Shown here: in pieces, positions 7,724 to 17,152 of the stretch
Layout of the letters: each line of letters starts with the position of its first letter
How positions within the stretch are numbered: position 1 is the stretch's first letter
From: UBA8079 sp049601915
GTDB lineage: Bacteria > Pseudomonadota > Alphaproteobacteria > UBA6615
DNA: 64,000 nt
Direction: 5' to 3'
NCBI GenBank assembly: GCA_049601915.1
Contig: JBMYRB010000003.1
Span: 473,904-537,903, forward strand
Notes under the pieces: generated by a model
What the model saw: the letters and a program-made list of their open reading frames with translations, nothing else
The model's database searches: none
Told to the model about the DNA's origin: nothing
Translations under genes and position numbers: made by a program

Positions 7724-8824
7724 CTAGCGGGCAAACTCGGACAAAGCGTCCTCATCAACATCGATGCCGAGGCCGGCCCCGGTGGGCACGCGCGCGGTCC
7801 CGTCAATAACCTGCACGGGGTTACGTGCGATATCGGCTTTTAGGAACTGGCAGGTGCAGCTGGTGCCCCACTCGATTGACGGAGCCGCGGCTCCAAGATG
7901 AAGCACCGCTGCACTTGAGACACTGGTTTCGGCGATCTTTCCGGCCAGATTGACGTGCATGCCCAATTCATCAAACAGTTTCGTCGCCTCATGGGCACGT
8001 GTTACGCCGCCCAGCTTGATCATCTTGATGCTGCCACCCTGTGCGGCACCCATTTCGTTGTGTTTGCGGACATCATCAAAGCTGTGAAGACCTTCATCGG
8101 CGCCGATCGGGCACGCCGATGCAGCGGCTATCGCCGCCATGCTTTCGACGTCATGCCCCATGACCGGCTGCTCTAGGAAATCGAGCGCCTCGCTCGCCCC
8201 GGCGGCAAATTCGAGGGCCTCTGCGCGGGTCCAGCCCTGATTACAATCTGCCGAAAGCTGAACCCCGCCGTTCACGGCCTTGCGGATGGCCAGGGTGCGT
8301 TCGATATCCTCTTCGACCGGTTTGCCGCCGACCTTGATCTTCATGTGGCTGACACCCGCGGCTGCACGCTCGCCGGCCTCGGTCACGTCCACTTCGATAT
8401 TGCCCGTCGCCAGCATGGACAAAACCGGTACTTCGGTGCGCCGAACGCCTCCCAGAAGTTCCGCGACGGTTTTCTGCTGCGCCTTGCCGGCCAGATCGTA
8501 ACAGGCCATTTCGATCACGGTCTTGGCGCTGGCATTGCCATACATCCGCCAGTCCATTTCCGCGAGATTCTCGGCAAATGCGGAGGGGTCGCGTCCTTCG
8601 ATAAACGGGGCCAGAAAATTAACTGCCGCCACCATGCTCTCGACGGTCTCGCCCGTCATCGAGGGAGAGGATGATGCCTCTCCCCAACCGACCAGCCCAT
8701 CATCGGTCTCGATGCGGGCAAATACGTTCTCCGAAACAGAAATTTCGACACCCGACATCTTGAATGGGCGGACAAGCGGCAGATCCGCAGCGATGGCTTC
8801 GATTTTGGTGATCTTCATCTTCAA
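7724..8824 (-). CDS. Mandelate racemase / muconate lactonizing enzyme family protein (enolase superfamily)
   Basis: A 366-residue enolase-superfamily enzyme that abstracts a proton alpha to a carboxylate. The capping N-terminal domain (residues 1-125) and the barrel residues are all present: MKIKVG with K162/K164, Mg2+ ligands D193 (SADCNQGW), E219 (LEQP) and D243 (GADEG), and the opposite-face K268 (IKMIKLGG). K on both faces places it in the MLE subgroup, which includes cycloisomerases, dipeptide epimerases and o-succinylbenzoate synthases; the substrate is not evident. It lies 35 bases downstream of the 3-hydroxyacyl-CoA dehydrogenase-like gene, same strand, probably one operon. Confidence 0.9.
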   Translation of the reverse strand: MKMKITKIEAIAADLPLVRPFKMSGVEISVSENVFARIETDDGLVGWGEASSSPSMTGETVESMVAAVNFLAPFIEGRDPSAFAENLAEMDWRMYGNASAKTVIEMACYDLAGKAQQKTVAELLGGVRRTEVPVLSMLATGNIEVDVTEAGERAAAGVSHMKIKVGGKPVEEDIERTLAIRKAVNGGVQLSADCNQGWTRAEALEFAAGASEALDFLEQPVMGHDVESMAAIAAASACPIGADEGLHSFDDVRKHNEMGAAQGGSIKMIKLGGVTRAHEATKLFDELGMHVNLAGKIAETSVSSAAVLHLGAAAPSIEWGTSCTCQFLKADIARNPVQVIDGTARVPTGAGLGIDVDEDALSEFAR

Positions 8825-8859
8825 TCTCCGTTCCGTTCTTTGACCGGTCCCGATCGAGC

Positions 8860-9789
8860 CTAGCGCCCGCGTTTGAGCTCGCGCGCCTTCGGCTTCGTGC
8901 CCGGTGCGTATTCCGAGACTTCATCATCAAGGAATGTCGAGAGTTTACGCAAGCGTTCTGATGATTGCTTGCGAACGAGATCAACGTCACAGCCGTCCCA
9001 ATCATAGAACCCCTTGCCGGCCGATAGGCCCACTTCACCGCGCGCGACCATGTCCTGAATCAGCGGGTTGGGTGTATCCACCGGGTGCAGTTTCGGCACG
9101 ATTGAGCTTTGCGCCAGCGCATGAATCTCGAGGCCTGAAGTATCTTTCTGTTCAATCAAGCCGTTCAGGCACATCCGCGGGGCCAGCATCTTGCGGGCCG
9201 CCATATCGATGTCCGCCGGGGTCGCTACCCCTTCCTCGACGAGATAGTAAGCCTCGTGAAGAATGATGTGCTGTAGCCGGTTGATCAGGAAACCGACAAT
9301 CGGCTTGTAGAGGGTCACGATCTCCTTGCCCGTGCGGCGCACGGCGTCGGCGACAGCATCCACGACCTGCTCGCGCGCACCCGGTCCGGCCATCACCTCG
9401 GCAACGGCCGTGGTATCCGCCGGCATAAAATAGTGAATGCCCGTGAAGAGTTCCGGTTTCGCAAGCGTTTCAGCCAGCGTTTCCAGGGACATACCCGACG
9501 TGCCGGTCGCGATGATGACATCATCGTTCGGCCAGGCCGCCTCGATCCCGGCGAAGACCTGTTGCTTGATCGCTACATCCTCGGGCACGAACTCGATCAC
9601 CAGATCCGGCGCGTCGGCCGGGAAATCGACACTCGCCGTCACGCCCGGCGGCAGATCGCCGAGTTCCGCGGCGCGGCTGCTCTTGATGATGGTATCGAAA
9701 CCCGCGGCTGCAAAGGTCGCCGAAACTCCTTTACCCATCACGCCATAGCCGACGATCAATACCGTTTGAATAGGTGCCTTGTCGCTCAT
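8860..9789 (-). CDS. 3-hydroxyacyl-CoA dehydrogenase family protein
   Basis: NAD-dependent dehydrogenase of 309 residues. The Rossmann loop GYGVMGKG is at the N-terminus, VIEFVPE and the catalytic-His segment GIHYFMPA follow, and the C-terminal helical domain contains GFLINRLQ and ARKMLAPRM. The start at 9789 (MSDKAPIQT, with GGAAC upstream) is chosen over an upstream in-frame start at 9894 that would add 35 residues without homology. Single-domain length fits the HBDH/CHDH-type rather than the multifunctional beta-oxidation protein. Divergent from the crotonase gene at 9989, with which it may share a pathway. Confidence 0.88.
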   Translation of the reverse strand: MSDKAPIQTVLIVGYGVMGKGVSATFAAAGFDTIIKSSRAAELGDLPPGVTASVDFPADAPDLVIEFVPEDVAIKQQVFAGIEAAWPNDDVIIATGTSGMSLETLAETLAKPELFTGIHYFMPADTTAVAEVMAGPGAREQVVDAVADAVRRTGKEIVTLYKPIVGFLINRLQHIILHEAYYLVEEGVATPADIDMAARKMLAPRMCLNGLIEQKDTSGLEIHALAQSSIVPKLHPVDTPNPLIQDMVARGEVGLSAGKGFYDWDGCDVDLVRKQSSERLRKLSTFLDDEVSEYAPGTKPKARELKRGR

Positions 9790-9883
9790 AATGTTCCGTT
9801 TCGCAGTGCCGTTTTCGTTCGACAAATCAATCTGTTCGCAGAGACGACTGTTGTGTTTGTCGATATTAGCGCGACTGTATATA

Positions 9884-9893
9884 TGTCCGGACA
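9884..9893. promoter_or_regulatory. Palindrome in divergent promoter region, possible GntR operator
   Basis: TGTCCGGACA is perfectly self-complementary and sits in the 199-bp gap between the divergent dehydrogenase and crotonase genes. Short palindromes of this form resemble operators of GntR-type repressors; the GntR gene 2.2 kb away is a candidate. Pattern-based only. Confidence 0.3.
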
Positions 9894-9988
9894 AATCGGC
9901 CAGTGCTGCATCTGTGGACGCTTCGTTCGTTGCGTGCTTGGTTCAGACCGATTAGGTAAACAAGAACCGATATAGAGAGGATCCAACC

Positions 9989-10864
9989 ATGTCCAATATG
10001 CCCACATCGGATGACTTCGAAGACATCCTCTTCGAAGTCAAAGACAACGTCGCCTGGGTCACGATCAACCGTCCCAATTCACGCAACGCCTTTCGCGAGC
10101 AGACGCTGGATGAACTGATCTATGCCTTCAAGTCGACCCGCAACGACGCTTCGATCGCGTGCGCGGTCGTCACGGGCGCGGGCGATAAGTCATTCTCTGC
10201 CGGCGGCGATTTCGGCGCGATGATGAAACTGAACTTCACCAACGCCTATCACTGGAACGACCGGATGCTCGGCACAGCAATGACCATCCGCGGCCTACCC
10301 ATCCCCGTCATCGCTATGGTCAACGGCTGGTGCATGGGCGGTGGACATGAACTGGCCTTGTGGTGCGACCTGGTGATCGCGTCGGATCGCGCCCACTTCG
10401 GACAGTCCGGCGCCAAGGTTGCCGCCTGCCCGACCGTCGGCGCGACCCAGTACATACCCCGCATCATCGGCGAACGGCTGGCTCGTGAGATGATCTTCCT
10501 GGCCCGCACCTTCACAGCCGATGAAGCCGTCAATATCGGCCTGATCAACAAGGTGGTCCCCCATGACCACCTTCTTGAGGAAACGATCAAGTGGTGCGAG
10601 ACGATCAAGGGCCATAGCGGCCAGACGATCCGCATGACCAAGAAGTCGCTGAACCACGAGTCCGATCAGCTCTACGCGTCATGGCAGCACGGCATGGAGC
10701 TGCTTGCACATGTGTGGGGCAGCGAGGAATCGCTCGAGGGCATGCAGGCCTTCCTCGACAAGCGCAAACCGGACTTCATGCAGTTCCGCATGCGCAACAA
10801 GGAAATCGTCGATCAGTATCTCGACGACCTGAACAACGATCGCAACCAGCTCAAGAAGGGCTGA
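9989..10864 (+). CDS. Enoyl-CoA hydratase/isomerase family protein (MenB/BadI-like)
   Basis: Crotonase-fold enzyme of 291 residues. Oxyanion-hole segments SAGGDFGAMM and MVNGWCMGGGHEL are present, followed by SGAKVAACPTVGATQY. That last motif, and the GHSGQTIRMTKKSLNHESD stretch, resemble ring-cleaving crotonases (1,4-dihydroxynaphthoyl-CoA synthase, 2-ketocyclohexanecarboxyl-CoA hydrolase) more than beta-oxidation hydratases. A GAGAGGATC ribosome site precedes the ATG. It is followed after 8 bases by a class III CoA-transferase, suggesting the pair activates and then hydrates or cleaves a CoA-bound acid. Confidence 0.88.
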   Translation: MSNMPTSDDFEDILFEVKDNVAWVTINRPNSRNAFREQTLDELIYAFKSTRNDASIACAVVTGAGDKSFSAGGDFGAMMKLNFTNAYHWNDRMLGTAMTIRGLPIPVIAMVNGWCMGGGHELALWCDLVIASDRAHFGQSGAKVAACPTVGATQYIPRIIGERLAREMIFLARTFTADEAVNIGLINKVVPHDHLLEETIKWCETIKGHSGQTIRMTKKSLNHESDQLYASWQHGMELLAHVWGSEESLEGMQAFLDKRKPDFMQFRMRNKEIVDQYLDDLNNDRNQLKKG

Positions 10865-10872
10865 GCTGCAAC

Positions 10873-12075
10873 ATGACCGCGAAAGCCGCCCCCGGTGCGC
10901 TCGACGGGATCCGGGTCATCGATCTGACCCGGGTCCTCGCCGGGCCCTTCTGCGCCATGTCGCTGGGCGATATGGGTGCCGACGTGATCAAGGTGGAGCA
11001 GCCCGGGCGCGGCGACGATACTCGCGCCTGGGGCCCTCCCTTTGTGGGTGAGGAATCCGCCTACTATCTGGGCGTAAACCGCAACAAGCGCGGCATCACG
11101 CTCAACCTGAAAGAGCCCGCGGCGCGCGAGGTCCTGGCCGAACTGCTGTCGGACGCCGATGTCGTGATCGATAACTTCAAGCTCGGTACCCTGGCCCGGT
11201 TCGGGTTCGAGGATGCCTGGTTCGACGCGAATGCGCCCCAGATCGTGCGTGCGTCGATCCTCGGTTATGGCTCGACCGGCCCGCGCGCGGGCCTGCCCGG
11301 CTACGACTTCCTCCTCCAGGCCGAGAGCGGGCTCATGAGCATCACCGGTGAAGCCAATGGCGACCCCATGAAGCTTGGGGTGGCCATCGTCGACATCGGC
11401 ACGGGCATGTATGCCCTGTCCTCTATCCTAGCAGCACTGCAGGCACGCCACCGCACCGGCAAGGGCCAGTATGTCGAGGTCTCGCTCTACGATACCGGTG
11501 TATCCCTGCTGGCCAATGTGGCGGCGAATTTCCTGGCTTCGGGAAACCCCGCGGGACGATACGGCAACGGTCATCCCAACATCGTGCCGTATAACGCCTA
11601 CCCGACACGCGACGGCATGATCGCGTTATCGGTCGGAAATGACGGTCAGTTCCGAACCTTCTGCGAGGCGGTGGACAAGCCCGAATGGGCCGATGATGAG
11701 AAGTTCGCCCGCAATCGCGACCGGGTCGAAAATCGTGGCGTGTGCGACGGCATGATTTCGGATCTTTTCCGCACCGACGATACCGAGAAGTGGATCGAGA
11801 AACTGCTGGCCGCCAAGGTCTCCTGTGCCCCGATCAACACGGTGGAACAGGCGCTGACGGCCGAACACACGATCGCGCGCGAACTGGTGACCGAGGCCGA
11901 ACATTCTACCGAGGGCCGCATTACCCTGCCGGGCATCCCCTTCCGGTTTTCGGATACGGCCGCCGCCATCCGGCGCGCGCCGCCCACCCTGGGTGAACAC
12001 ACGCACGAGGTGCTGACGGCCTTGGGTAAATCAGAAGACGAAATCGCCGCCCTGCGCGACGCGGGAGCGATCTAG
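10873..12075 (+). CDS. CaiB/BaiF-family (class III) CoA-transferase
   Basis: Transfers CoA between carboxylic acids through an aspartyl-CoA thioester. The 400-residue product starts GALDGIRVIDLTRVLAGPF, has MGADVIKVEQPGRGDDTR, and keeps the catalytic Asp at about D174 (GVAIVDIGTGMYA). The ATG at 10873 follows AGAAGGG and lies 8 bases after the crotonase stop; an open frame upstream is only read-through in another frame of that gene. Probably works with the preceding crotonase-family enzyme. Confidence 0.92.
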   Translation: MTAKAAPGALDGIRVIDLTRVLAGPFCAMSLGDMGADVIKVEQPGRGDDTRAWGPPFVGEESAYYLGVNRNKRGITLNLKEPAAREVLAELLSDADVVIDNFKLGTLARFGFEDAWFDANAPQIVRASILGYGSTGPRAGLPGYDFLLQAESGLMSITGEANGDPMKLGVAIVDIGTGMYALSSILAALQARHRTGKGQYVEVSLYDTGVSLLANVAANFLASGNPAGRYGNGHPNIVPYNAYPTRDGMIALSVGNDGQFRTFCEAVDKPEWADDEKFARNRDRVENRGVCDGMISDLFRTDDTEKWIEKLLAAKVSCAPINTVEQALTAEHTIARELVTEAEHSTEGRITLPGIPFRFSDTAAAIRRAPPTLGEHTHEVLTALGKSEDEIAALRDAGAI

Positions 12076-12221
12076 CGGCCAATCGTAAATTTTTGTCGCA
12101 AGTGCCATTCACTCTGAACACGTGTGTGACCTGACGCCGTGTGGGAAACTCCGCGCGTAATCGTCGTACCCGAGCAAAACAGATTCCTGCGCCAGGTAAA
12201 CACAAGGGAATTTGAGAATGA

Positions 12222-12433
12222 CGGCCTGCGCGTTCAGCGCACCGCGAGACGGCGTCATTACCACTGGAATATGAGCCCGCCGACCATTTTCTTGTTGAGC
12301 TTGAGGACTTCGCCGACGCTGTCGCCGAGGCTCGAAAACCCGAGATTGACGGCCGGGATGGGCTGGTGCCGCTCGCTGTGGTTCTCGCGGCGGCGAAATC
12401 GTCGAACGAACGCCGTTCGATACTCCTGACCGA
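12222..12433 (+). pseudogene. C-terminal remnant of a Gfo/Idh/MocA-family oxidoreductase
   Basis: In-frame residues FLVELEDFADAVAEARKPEI, then DGRDGLVPLAVVLAAAKSS, match the closing helix of Gfo/Idh/MocA dehydrogenases (substrate-side 'LEDFAxAV...PEIDGxDGLxxLAVVLAA'). The frame opens only at 12222 after a stop, there is no start or Rossmann domain, and it runs without a stop into the antisense of the Ldh gene. The intact gene was probably lost by deletion between the CoA-transferase and Ldh genes. Confidence 0.5.
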
Positions 12434-12448
12434 AATCCTGGGCGACGG

Positions 12449-13534
12449 CTATGCCAGCCCGGCGATCTCCAGCGCCGCGGAACGGTCGAGGCCGAGCTTC
12501 TCACCGGCCTCGAGCAGCAATACCCATGTCCCTTCGGGTATGAAGATGCCGTTGGCATCGCGCTCCTTGCGCGCAATACGCTCCGGGTCACCCGGAACCA
12601 GAACCGGTTTTTCAGGATCGGCCGGCCTGGCACTCTTGGTGTAGTCCACCATCGCGTCGACTTCCTGTGCGATCAAATTCGCGTCGCCGAGCCGATGAGG
12701 GTCCATGACGATCATGGTCATCGTGTTGATGATCCCGTCGAGCCGTTCATTGCCAGGCTGGATCGTCCCGCCACCCGACAGCGCACCGGACATCAGCTCG
12801 GCCATGAGACACAAAGCATAACCCTTGTGCTCGGCAAACGGCTGCAAAGCGCCCAGCGGATCGTTGAACATGACACCCGGGTCGCTGCTCGGCTGACCAT
12901 CTGCGTCGATCAACCATTCTTCGGGAACGGTTTTGCCGGAATCATGGGCGACCCTGATCTTGCCCATGGCGACAACGCTGGTCGCCATATCCAGAATGAT
13001 GGGCTCCTCGGGGTTGGTTGTCGGCATGGCCATCGTGATCGGGTTTGTCCCAAAGCGTGATTCGGCGCCACGGAACGGCGCCACCATCGTGTGGTGATCC
13101 GTGACATTCGTGAAATGAATGGAGACGAAGCCTGCATCGGCAATCATCTCGGCATAAGTCCCCACGCGCCCGATATGATGTGAGTTTTTGAGTGTCGCGA
13201 CACAAATACCGATCGCGCGCGCGCGCGTGATTGCGTGTTCCGTGACCTCGGCCGCAACGGTTTGTCCGTACCCTTTAAGCCCATCGAACTGCAGGAAAAC
13301 GCCCTCATCAAGATAACGGTTCGCCTTCACGTTCGGCACCAAAAGCTCGCGCTCAAGGTTGTTCACGTAAGCCTGAAAAATTCCCACGCCATGGCTGTCA
13401 TGGCCTGCTAGGTTCGCGCCCACAAGATGCTCGGATACGATCCGGCATTCGTCTTCGTCGCTGCCGCCCAGACGGACCATTTCATGGATCAGCGCCGTCA
13501 ATTCCGCGGCGCGCACAGTTACATCACCGGACAC
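12449..13534 (-). CDS. Ldh family oxidoreductase (malate/L-sulfolactate/ureidoglycolate dehydrogenase type)
   Basis: NAD(P)-dependent 2-hydroxyacid dehydrogenase of the Ldh_2 fold, 361 residues. Family signatures include NLAGHDSHGVG (H45/H48), NSHHIGRVGTYAE (H119-H120) and RFGTNPITMAMPT. The start is GTG at 13534 with GAGAGGA upstream. The family covers malate, sulfolactate, ureidoglycolate and delta1-piperideine-2-carboxylate enzymes, so the substrate is open. Downstream on the same strand of the SDR gene, separated by about 100 bases. Confidence 0.9.
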   Translation of the reverse strand: MSGDVTVRAAELTALIHEMVRLGGSDEDECRIVSEHLVGANLAGHDSHGVGIFQAYVNNLERELLVPNVKANRYLDEGVFLQFDGLKGYGQTVAAEVTEHAITRARAIGICVATLKNSHHIGRVGTYAEMIADAGFVSIHFTNVTDHHTMVAPFRGAESRFGTNPITMAMPTTNPEEPIILDMATSVVAMGKIRVAHDSGKTVPEEWLIDADGQPSSDPGVMFNDPLGALQPFAEHKGYALCLMAELMSGALSGGGTIQPGNERLDGIINTMTMIVMDPHRLGDANLIAQEVDAMVDYTKSARPADPEKPVLVPGDPERIARKERDANGIFIPEGTWVLLLEAGEKLGLDRSAALEIAGLA

Positions 13535-13634
13535 AGAATTCCTCTCAGAAATAAATTCGCGCGGAAGCTAACCGATCAGGCCTCGCCGGTCATCACCCCA
13601 AACCGAAATGCTGGCAGAAACTGGCAACCGCGGC

Positions 13635-14426
13635 CTAGACGACTGGCGAACGCCCACCATCCACATTGATCGCACAACCGGTCACGTAGGACCCCGCGTC
13701 GGAGGCAAGGAAGCAGGCCATGTTGTCGAATTCTTCCGCCTCACCAACCCGGCCGAACGGAATGCCGACGCCCCGGCCTTCCATATACTCCTCGTAGGTC
13801 TTCTCCGGCGCCTGGTGCTGGTGCCGTCGCTCATGCTGGCCCGACTTGATCAACCCCACGAGCAGCGCGTTGACCAAGATATTCTCGGGTGCTCCCTCAC
13901 CTGCCATGACCTTGGTCAACGCCATGCCCACCGCGCGGGATACCGAGGTCGGCGCGCTACCTGGCCCCGGTGCCTTGGCGCTCCCGGCAAGAACATTGAT
14001 GATTCGGCCCCATTTACGCGCTGCCATCCCGGGCAAGGCGAGGCGGCCCAACCGAATCGCCGCAAATAATTTGAGGTCGAGATCCGCCTGCCAGCGTTCG
14101 TCGTCGCAATCCAGAAATGGCCCGTTCGCCGTTGCGCCGGCATTGTTTACGAGAATGTCTACATCACCAAAACTCTTAGACACCGCCTGCCACATCGTCT
14201 CAATCTGGTCCGTGTCGGTCACATCACAGGAAACTATCTCGACCTTCACCTTGTTCCAGCCAATAGCCGACATAATCTCCTGGCGCCCGGCCTCAAATGT
14301 TTCGGCCGAACGCGAAACCATCGCGACATTGGCGTCCGATTCCGCGAACCTGCGTGCCATCGCCAGCCTCATGCCTTCGCTTGCACCGGTTATCAACGCG
14401 GTCCGTCCATCCAGCCGTGCACCCAT
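13635..14426 (-). CDS. SDR-family protein with altered active site
   Basis: A 263-residue short-chain dehydrogenase/reductase. The fold is clear (TALITGAS at 9-16, NNAG at 94-97, GRIINVLAG at 140-148, C-terminal GSYVTGCAINVDGG). However the nucleotide loop is TGASEGMRL rather than TGxxxGIG, and the catalytic YxxxK is replaced by T160-S-V-S-R164. It may be a catalytically unusual or non-catalytic member; I recall related SDRs with a similar PTSVSR segment. Start at 14426 fits GGAGAGAG. Divergent from the molybdoenzyme at 14529. Confidence 0.88.
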   Translation of the reverse strand: MGARLDGRTALITGASEGMRLAMARRFAESDANVAMVSRSAETFEAGRQEIMSAIGWNKVKVEIVSCDVTDTDQIETMWQAVSKSFGDVDILVNNAGATANGPFLDCDDERWQADLDLKLFAAIRLGRLALPGMAARKWGRIINVLAGSAKAPGPGSAPTSVSRAVGMALTKVMAGEGAPENILVNALLVGLIKSGQHERRHQHQAPEKTYEEYMEGRGVGIPFGRVGEAEEFDNMACFLASDAGSYVTGCAINVDGGRSPVV

Positions 14427-14528
14427 AACTCTCTCCAATCCGATTTTAGTGCGATTGTCCGCAAACTCACACGCTTTGACAGGCCTGCACTTCCGTGGGC
14501 AATCTCACGGGATATAGAGGACGAGAAC

Positions 14529-16841
14529 ATGACCAATAACCTGCGCAGGCATTCCTCCCACTGGGGTGCGTTCACGGCTGAAATCGACGAAGGACGGATT
14601 GTCGGTGTGCGGCCATTCGAAAAAGACCCCGACCCATCTCCGCTCATAGAATCCATGCCCGACGCGGTTTACGACGAGAGCCGGGTGGCCCGCCCGATGA
14701 TTCGGAAAGGCTGGCTCGACCATGGGCCCGGCGGCAACCGCCAACAACGCGGTGCCGAACCCTTCGTCCCGGTCCCGTGGGACGAAGCGCTCGACATGGT
14801 CGCCGCGGAGGTCGATCGCGTCCGTCATGAGCACGGCAACAGTGCGATATTCGGTGGCTCTTATGGCTGGTCCAGCGCCGGCCGTTTCCATCATGCAAAG
14901 ACGCAATTGCAACGCTATCTGAACACTGTGGGTGGCTACACCACGCAAAAACATACCTATTCGATCGCGGCCGGCTACGCGATCCTGCCGCATATTCTCG
15001 GTTCCGCGCGCGCGGCGATGACCGACTATACGAGCTGGGATTCAATCGCCGCGAACACCGAGTTGATGGTCGCATTCGGCGGCCTGCCTTTGAAAAACAT
15101 GCAAGTGTTGTCAGGAGGGCCGGCGGAGCACATATCCGGACCGTCGCTCAAGGCCGCGGTCGACGCCGGCGTGGAAATCGTCAACGTATCCCCGGTCCGC
15201 AATGATGTCGCCGCACATCTGGGCGCCACATGGCTGTCGTTGCGCCCGAACACCGACGTTGCTCTGATGCTCGCACTGGCACATACCTTGGAAACGGAGG
15301 GACTGGCCGACGCGCAATTCCTGGACCGGTACTGCGTTGGATACGAAAAATTCCGTCCTTACTTGCTGGGTACGGATGATGGCATCGCCAAAGACGCCGA
15401 CTGGGCAGCACCGATATGTGACATCGACGCCGATACCATCAGGCAACTCGCCAGACGCATGGCCGCGAAGCGAACCTTCATCAATACCAACTGGTCCTTG
15501 CAACGCGGCGAGTATGGAGAACAGCCTTTTTGGATGACCGTGACCCTCGCCGCGATGCTCGGCGGGATCGGCCTGCCCGGACGCGGCTTCGGGTTCGGGT
15601 ATGGCAGCATGGGCAACACGGGCAATCCGAGGCGGCCAGCTCCCACGCCCTCTCTGCCCACGGGCGACAATCCATGCGCGGAATGGATCCCCGTCGCACG
15701 CATTTCGGACATGCTGCTGAATCCCGGGAGCAAGTATGAATTCGACGGGGAAAACCGCACCTACCCCGATATCCGCCTCGTCTATTGGTGCGGCGGCAAC
15801 CCCTTCCACCATCACCAGGATCTGAACCGCCTCGTTCGCGCATGGCGCCAGCCCGAGACCATTATTGTCAACGAGCCGTGGTGGACCGCCACCGCGAAGT
15901 TCTCCGACATCGTTCTGCCGTCAACGACGACGCTCGAACGCAACGATATCGGCGCAACGTCAAAAGACCGTTTCATCATGGCGATGGATCAAACCATCGA
16001 ACCCGTTGGTGATGCCCGGAACGATTTCGATATTTTCAGTGCGCTGGCACGCCGTGCAGGCACCGAAGCCAGCTTCACCGAAGGGCGCGGTGAGGCCGAA
16101 TGGCTGCGCCACCTTTATGACCGCGCCCGACAACAGGCCGCAGAACAGGACCTGACTCTCCCCTCTTTTGACGACTTCTGGCAGGCCGGACATGTGGAGA
16201 CACCGCGGGCCGAAAAACCAATCGTCATGATGGAAGCATTTCGGGCCGACCCCGCGGCGGCACCGTTGGCGTCACCATCGGGGAAAATTCAAATCTTCTC
16301 CGACGTCGTCGACGGGTTCGGGTATGACGATTGCCCCGGTCATGCGGTATGGCGCGAGCCGACCGAGTGGCTGGGTTCGCAAACGGCGAAATCCTATCCG
16401 TTGCACATGATCTCTAATCAGCCGCGCACACGACTGCATGGGCAATTGGATAACGGGCGGGTCAGTCGAGATAGCAAGATTCAGCAGCGCGAGCCGGTTT
16501 GGATTCATCCTGATGATGCGGCAGCACGCAACATCGACGACGGCGACATCGTCCGCGTCTTCAATTCCCGCGGCGCGACCCTGGCAGGGGTCATGATCTC
16601 GGAAGAGGTCCGTCCCGGCGTGATTCAGCTATCCACCGGCGCCTGGTATGACCCCGCAGAGCCCGAGGTCGAAAACAGCCTCGACAAACACGGCAATCCC
16701 AATGTGCTCACACGCGATGTCGGAACATCGCGGCTCGGCCAGGGCCCCAGTGCCCATAGCGCGCTTGTCGAAATAGAACGTTTCGACGGTGAACTGCCGC
16801 CGGTCACTGCACATAAACCACCGCCTACTGTATCGAGCTGA
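14529..16841 (+). CDS. Molybdopterin-dependent oxidoreductase of the DMSO/TMAO/biotin-sulfoxide reductase group
   Basis: Bis-MGD enzyme of 770 residues that reduces an S- or N-oxide. The Mo-ligating Ser is in the characteristic YGWSS motif (S116), and NEPWWTATAKFSDIVLPSTT, and the C-terminal RTRLHGQLDNG plus LTRDVGTSRLGQGPS cofactor segments are intact. There is no N-terminal Cys cluster for Fe-S and no twin-arginine signal, so it should be cytoplasmic like BisC, using a soluble donor. AGAGGACGAG precedes the ATG. It is alone on this strand; no molybdenum-cofactor genes are nearby. Confidence 0.92.
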   Translation: MTNNLRRHSSHWGAFTAEIDEGRIVGVRPFEKDPDPSPLIESMPDAVYDESRVARPMIRKGWLDHGPGGNRQQRGAEPFVPVPWDEALDMVAAEVDRVRHEHGNSAIFGGSYGWSSAGRFHHAKTQLQRYLNTVGGYTTQKHTYSIAAGYAILPHILGSARAAMTDYTSWDSIAANTELMVAFGGLPLKNMQVLSGGPAEHISGPSLKAAVDAGVEIVNVSPVRNDVAAHLGATWLSLRPNTDVALMLALAHTLETEGLADAQFLDRYCVGYEKFRPYLLGTDDGIAKDADWAAPICDIDADTIRQLARRMAAKRTFINTNWSLQRGEYGEQPFWMTVTLAAMLGGIGLPGRGFGFGYGSMGNTGNPRRPAPTPSLPTGDNPCAEWIPVARISDMLLNPGSKYEFDGENRTYPDIRLVYWCGGNPFHHHQDLNRLVRAWRQPETIIVNEPWWTATAKFSDIVLPSTTTLERNDIGATSKDRFIMAMDQTIEPVGDARNDFDIFSALARRAGTEASFTEGRGEAEWLRHLYDRARQQAAEQDLTLPSFDDFWQAGHVETPRAEKPIVMMEAFRADPAAAPLASPSGKIQIFSDVVDGFGYDDCPGHAVWREPTEWLGSQTAKSYPLHMISNQPRTRLHGQLDNGRVSRDSKIQQREPVWIHPDDAAARNIDDGDIVRVFNSRGATLAGVMISEEVRPGVIQLSTGAWYDPAEPEVENSLDKHGNPNVLTRDVGTSRLGQGPSAHSALVEIERFDGELPPVTAHKPPPTVSS

Positions 16842-17152
16842 AACGCCTCGACACCGTTTCCCGCCTAGTTAATCACGACATCCAGGTCGGACAGACAATA
16901 AACTAATTGATTGCGTTAGAGTTCCTTGTCATCGACGATCAGGATGGCACGTCGACGCAATGTCTCTGGAGGGCTGTTTTCGTACAACAAGGCCATGCCG
17001 TTCAGCTCCTGCAGTGTTATCGAACTTACGCTCAACCCCCATAGATAGAACTACAGAATCATTGCATATCAGATAAAGAGAATTGTGAAGCTTCCGAAGA
17101 AAGTCATCCTTAAAACCCTCAAAATGGTATAATTACATTCAATAACAGTCAG
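16842..17152. other. Intergenic region, possible decayed tail on minus strand
   Basis: No intact gene. On the minus strand 17046-16916 reads as a short frame ending LQELNGMALLYENSPPETLR then RRAILIVDDKEL and a stop, which looks protein-like but has no start or recognisable family. It may be the leftover 3' end of a deleted gene. Confidence 0.3.
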
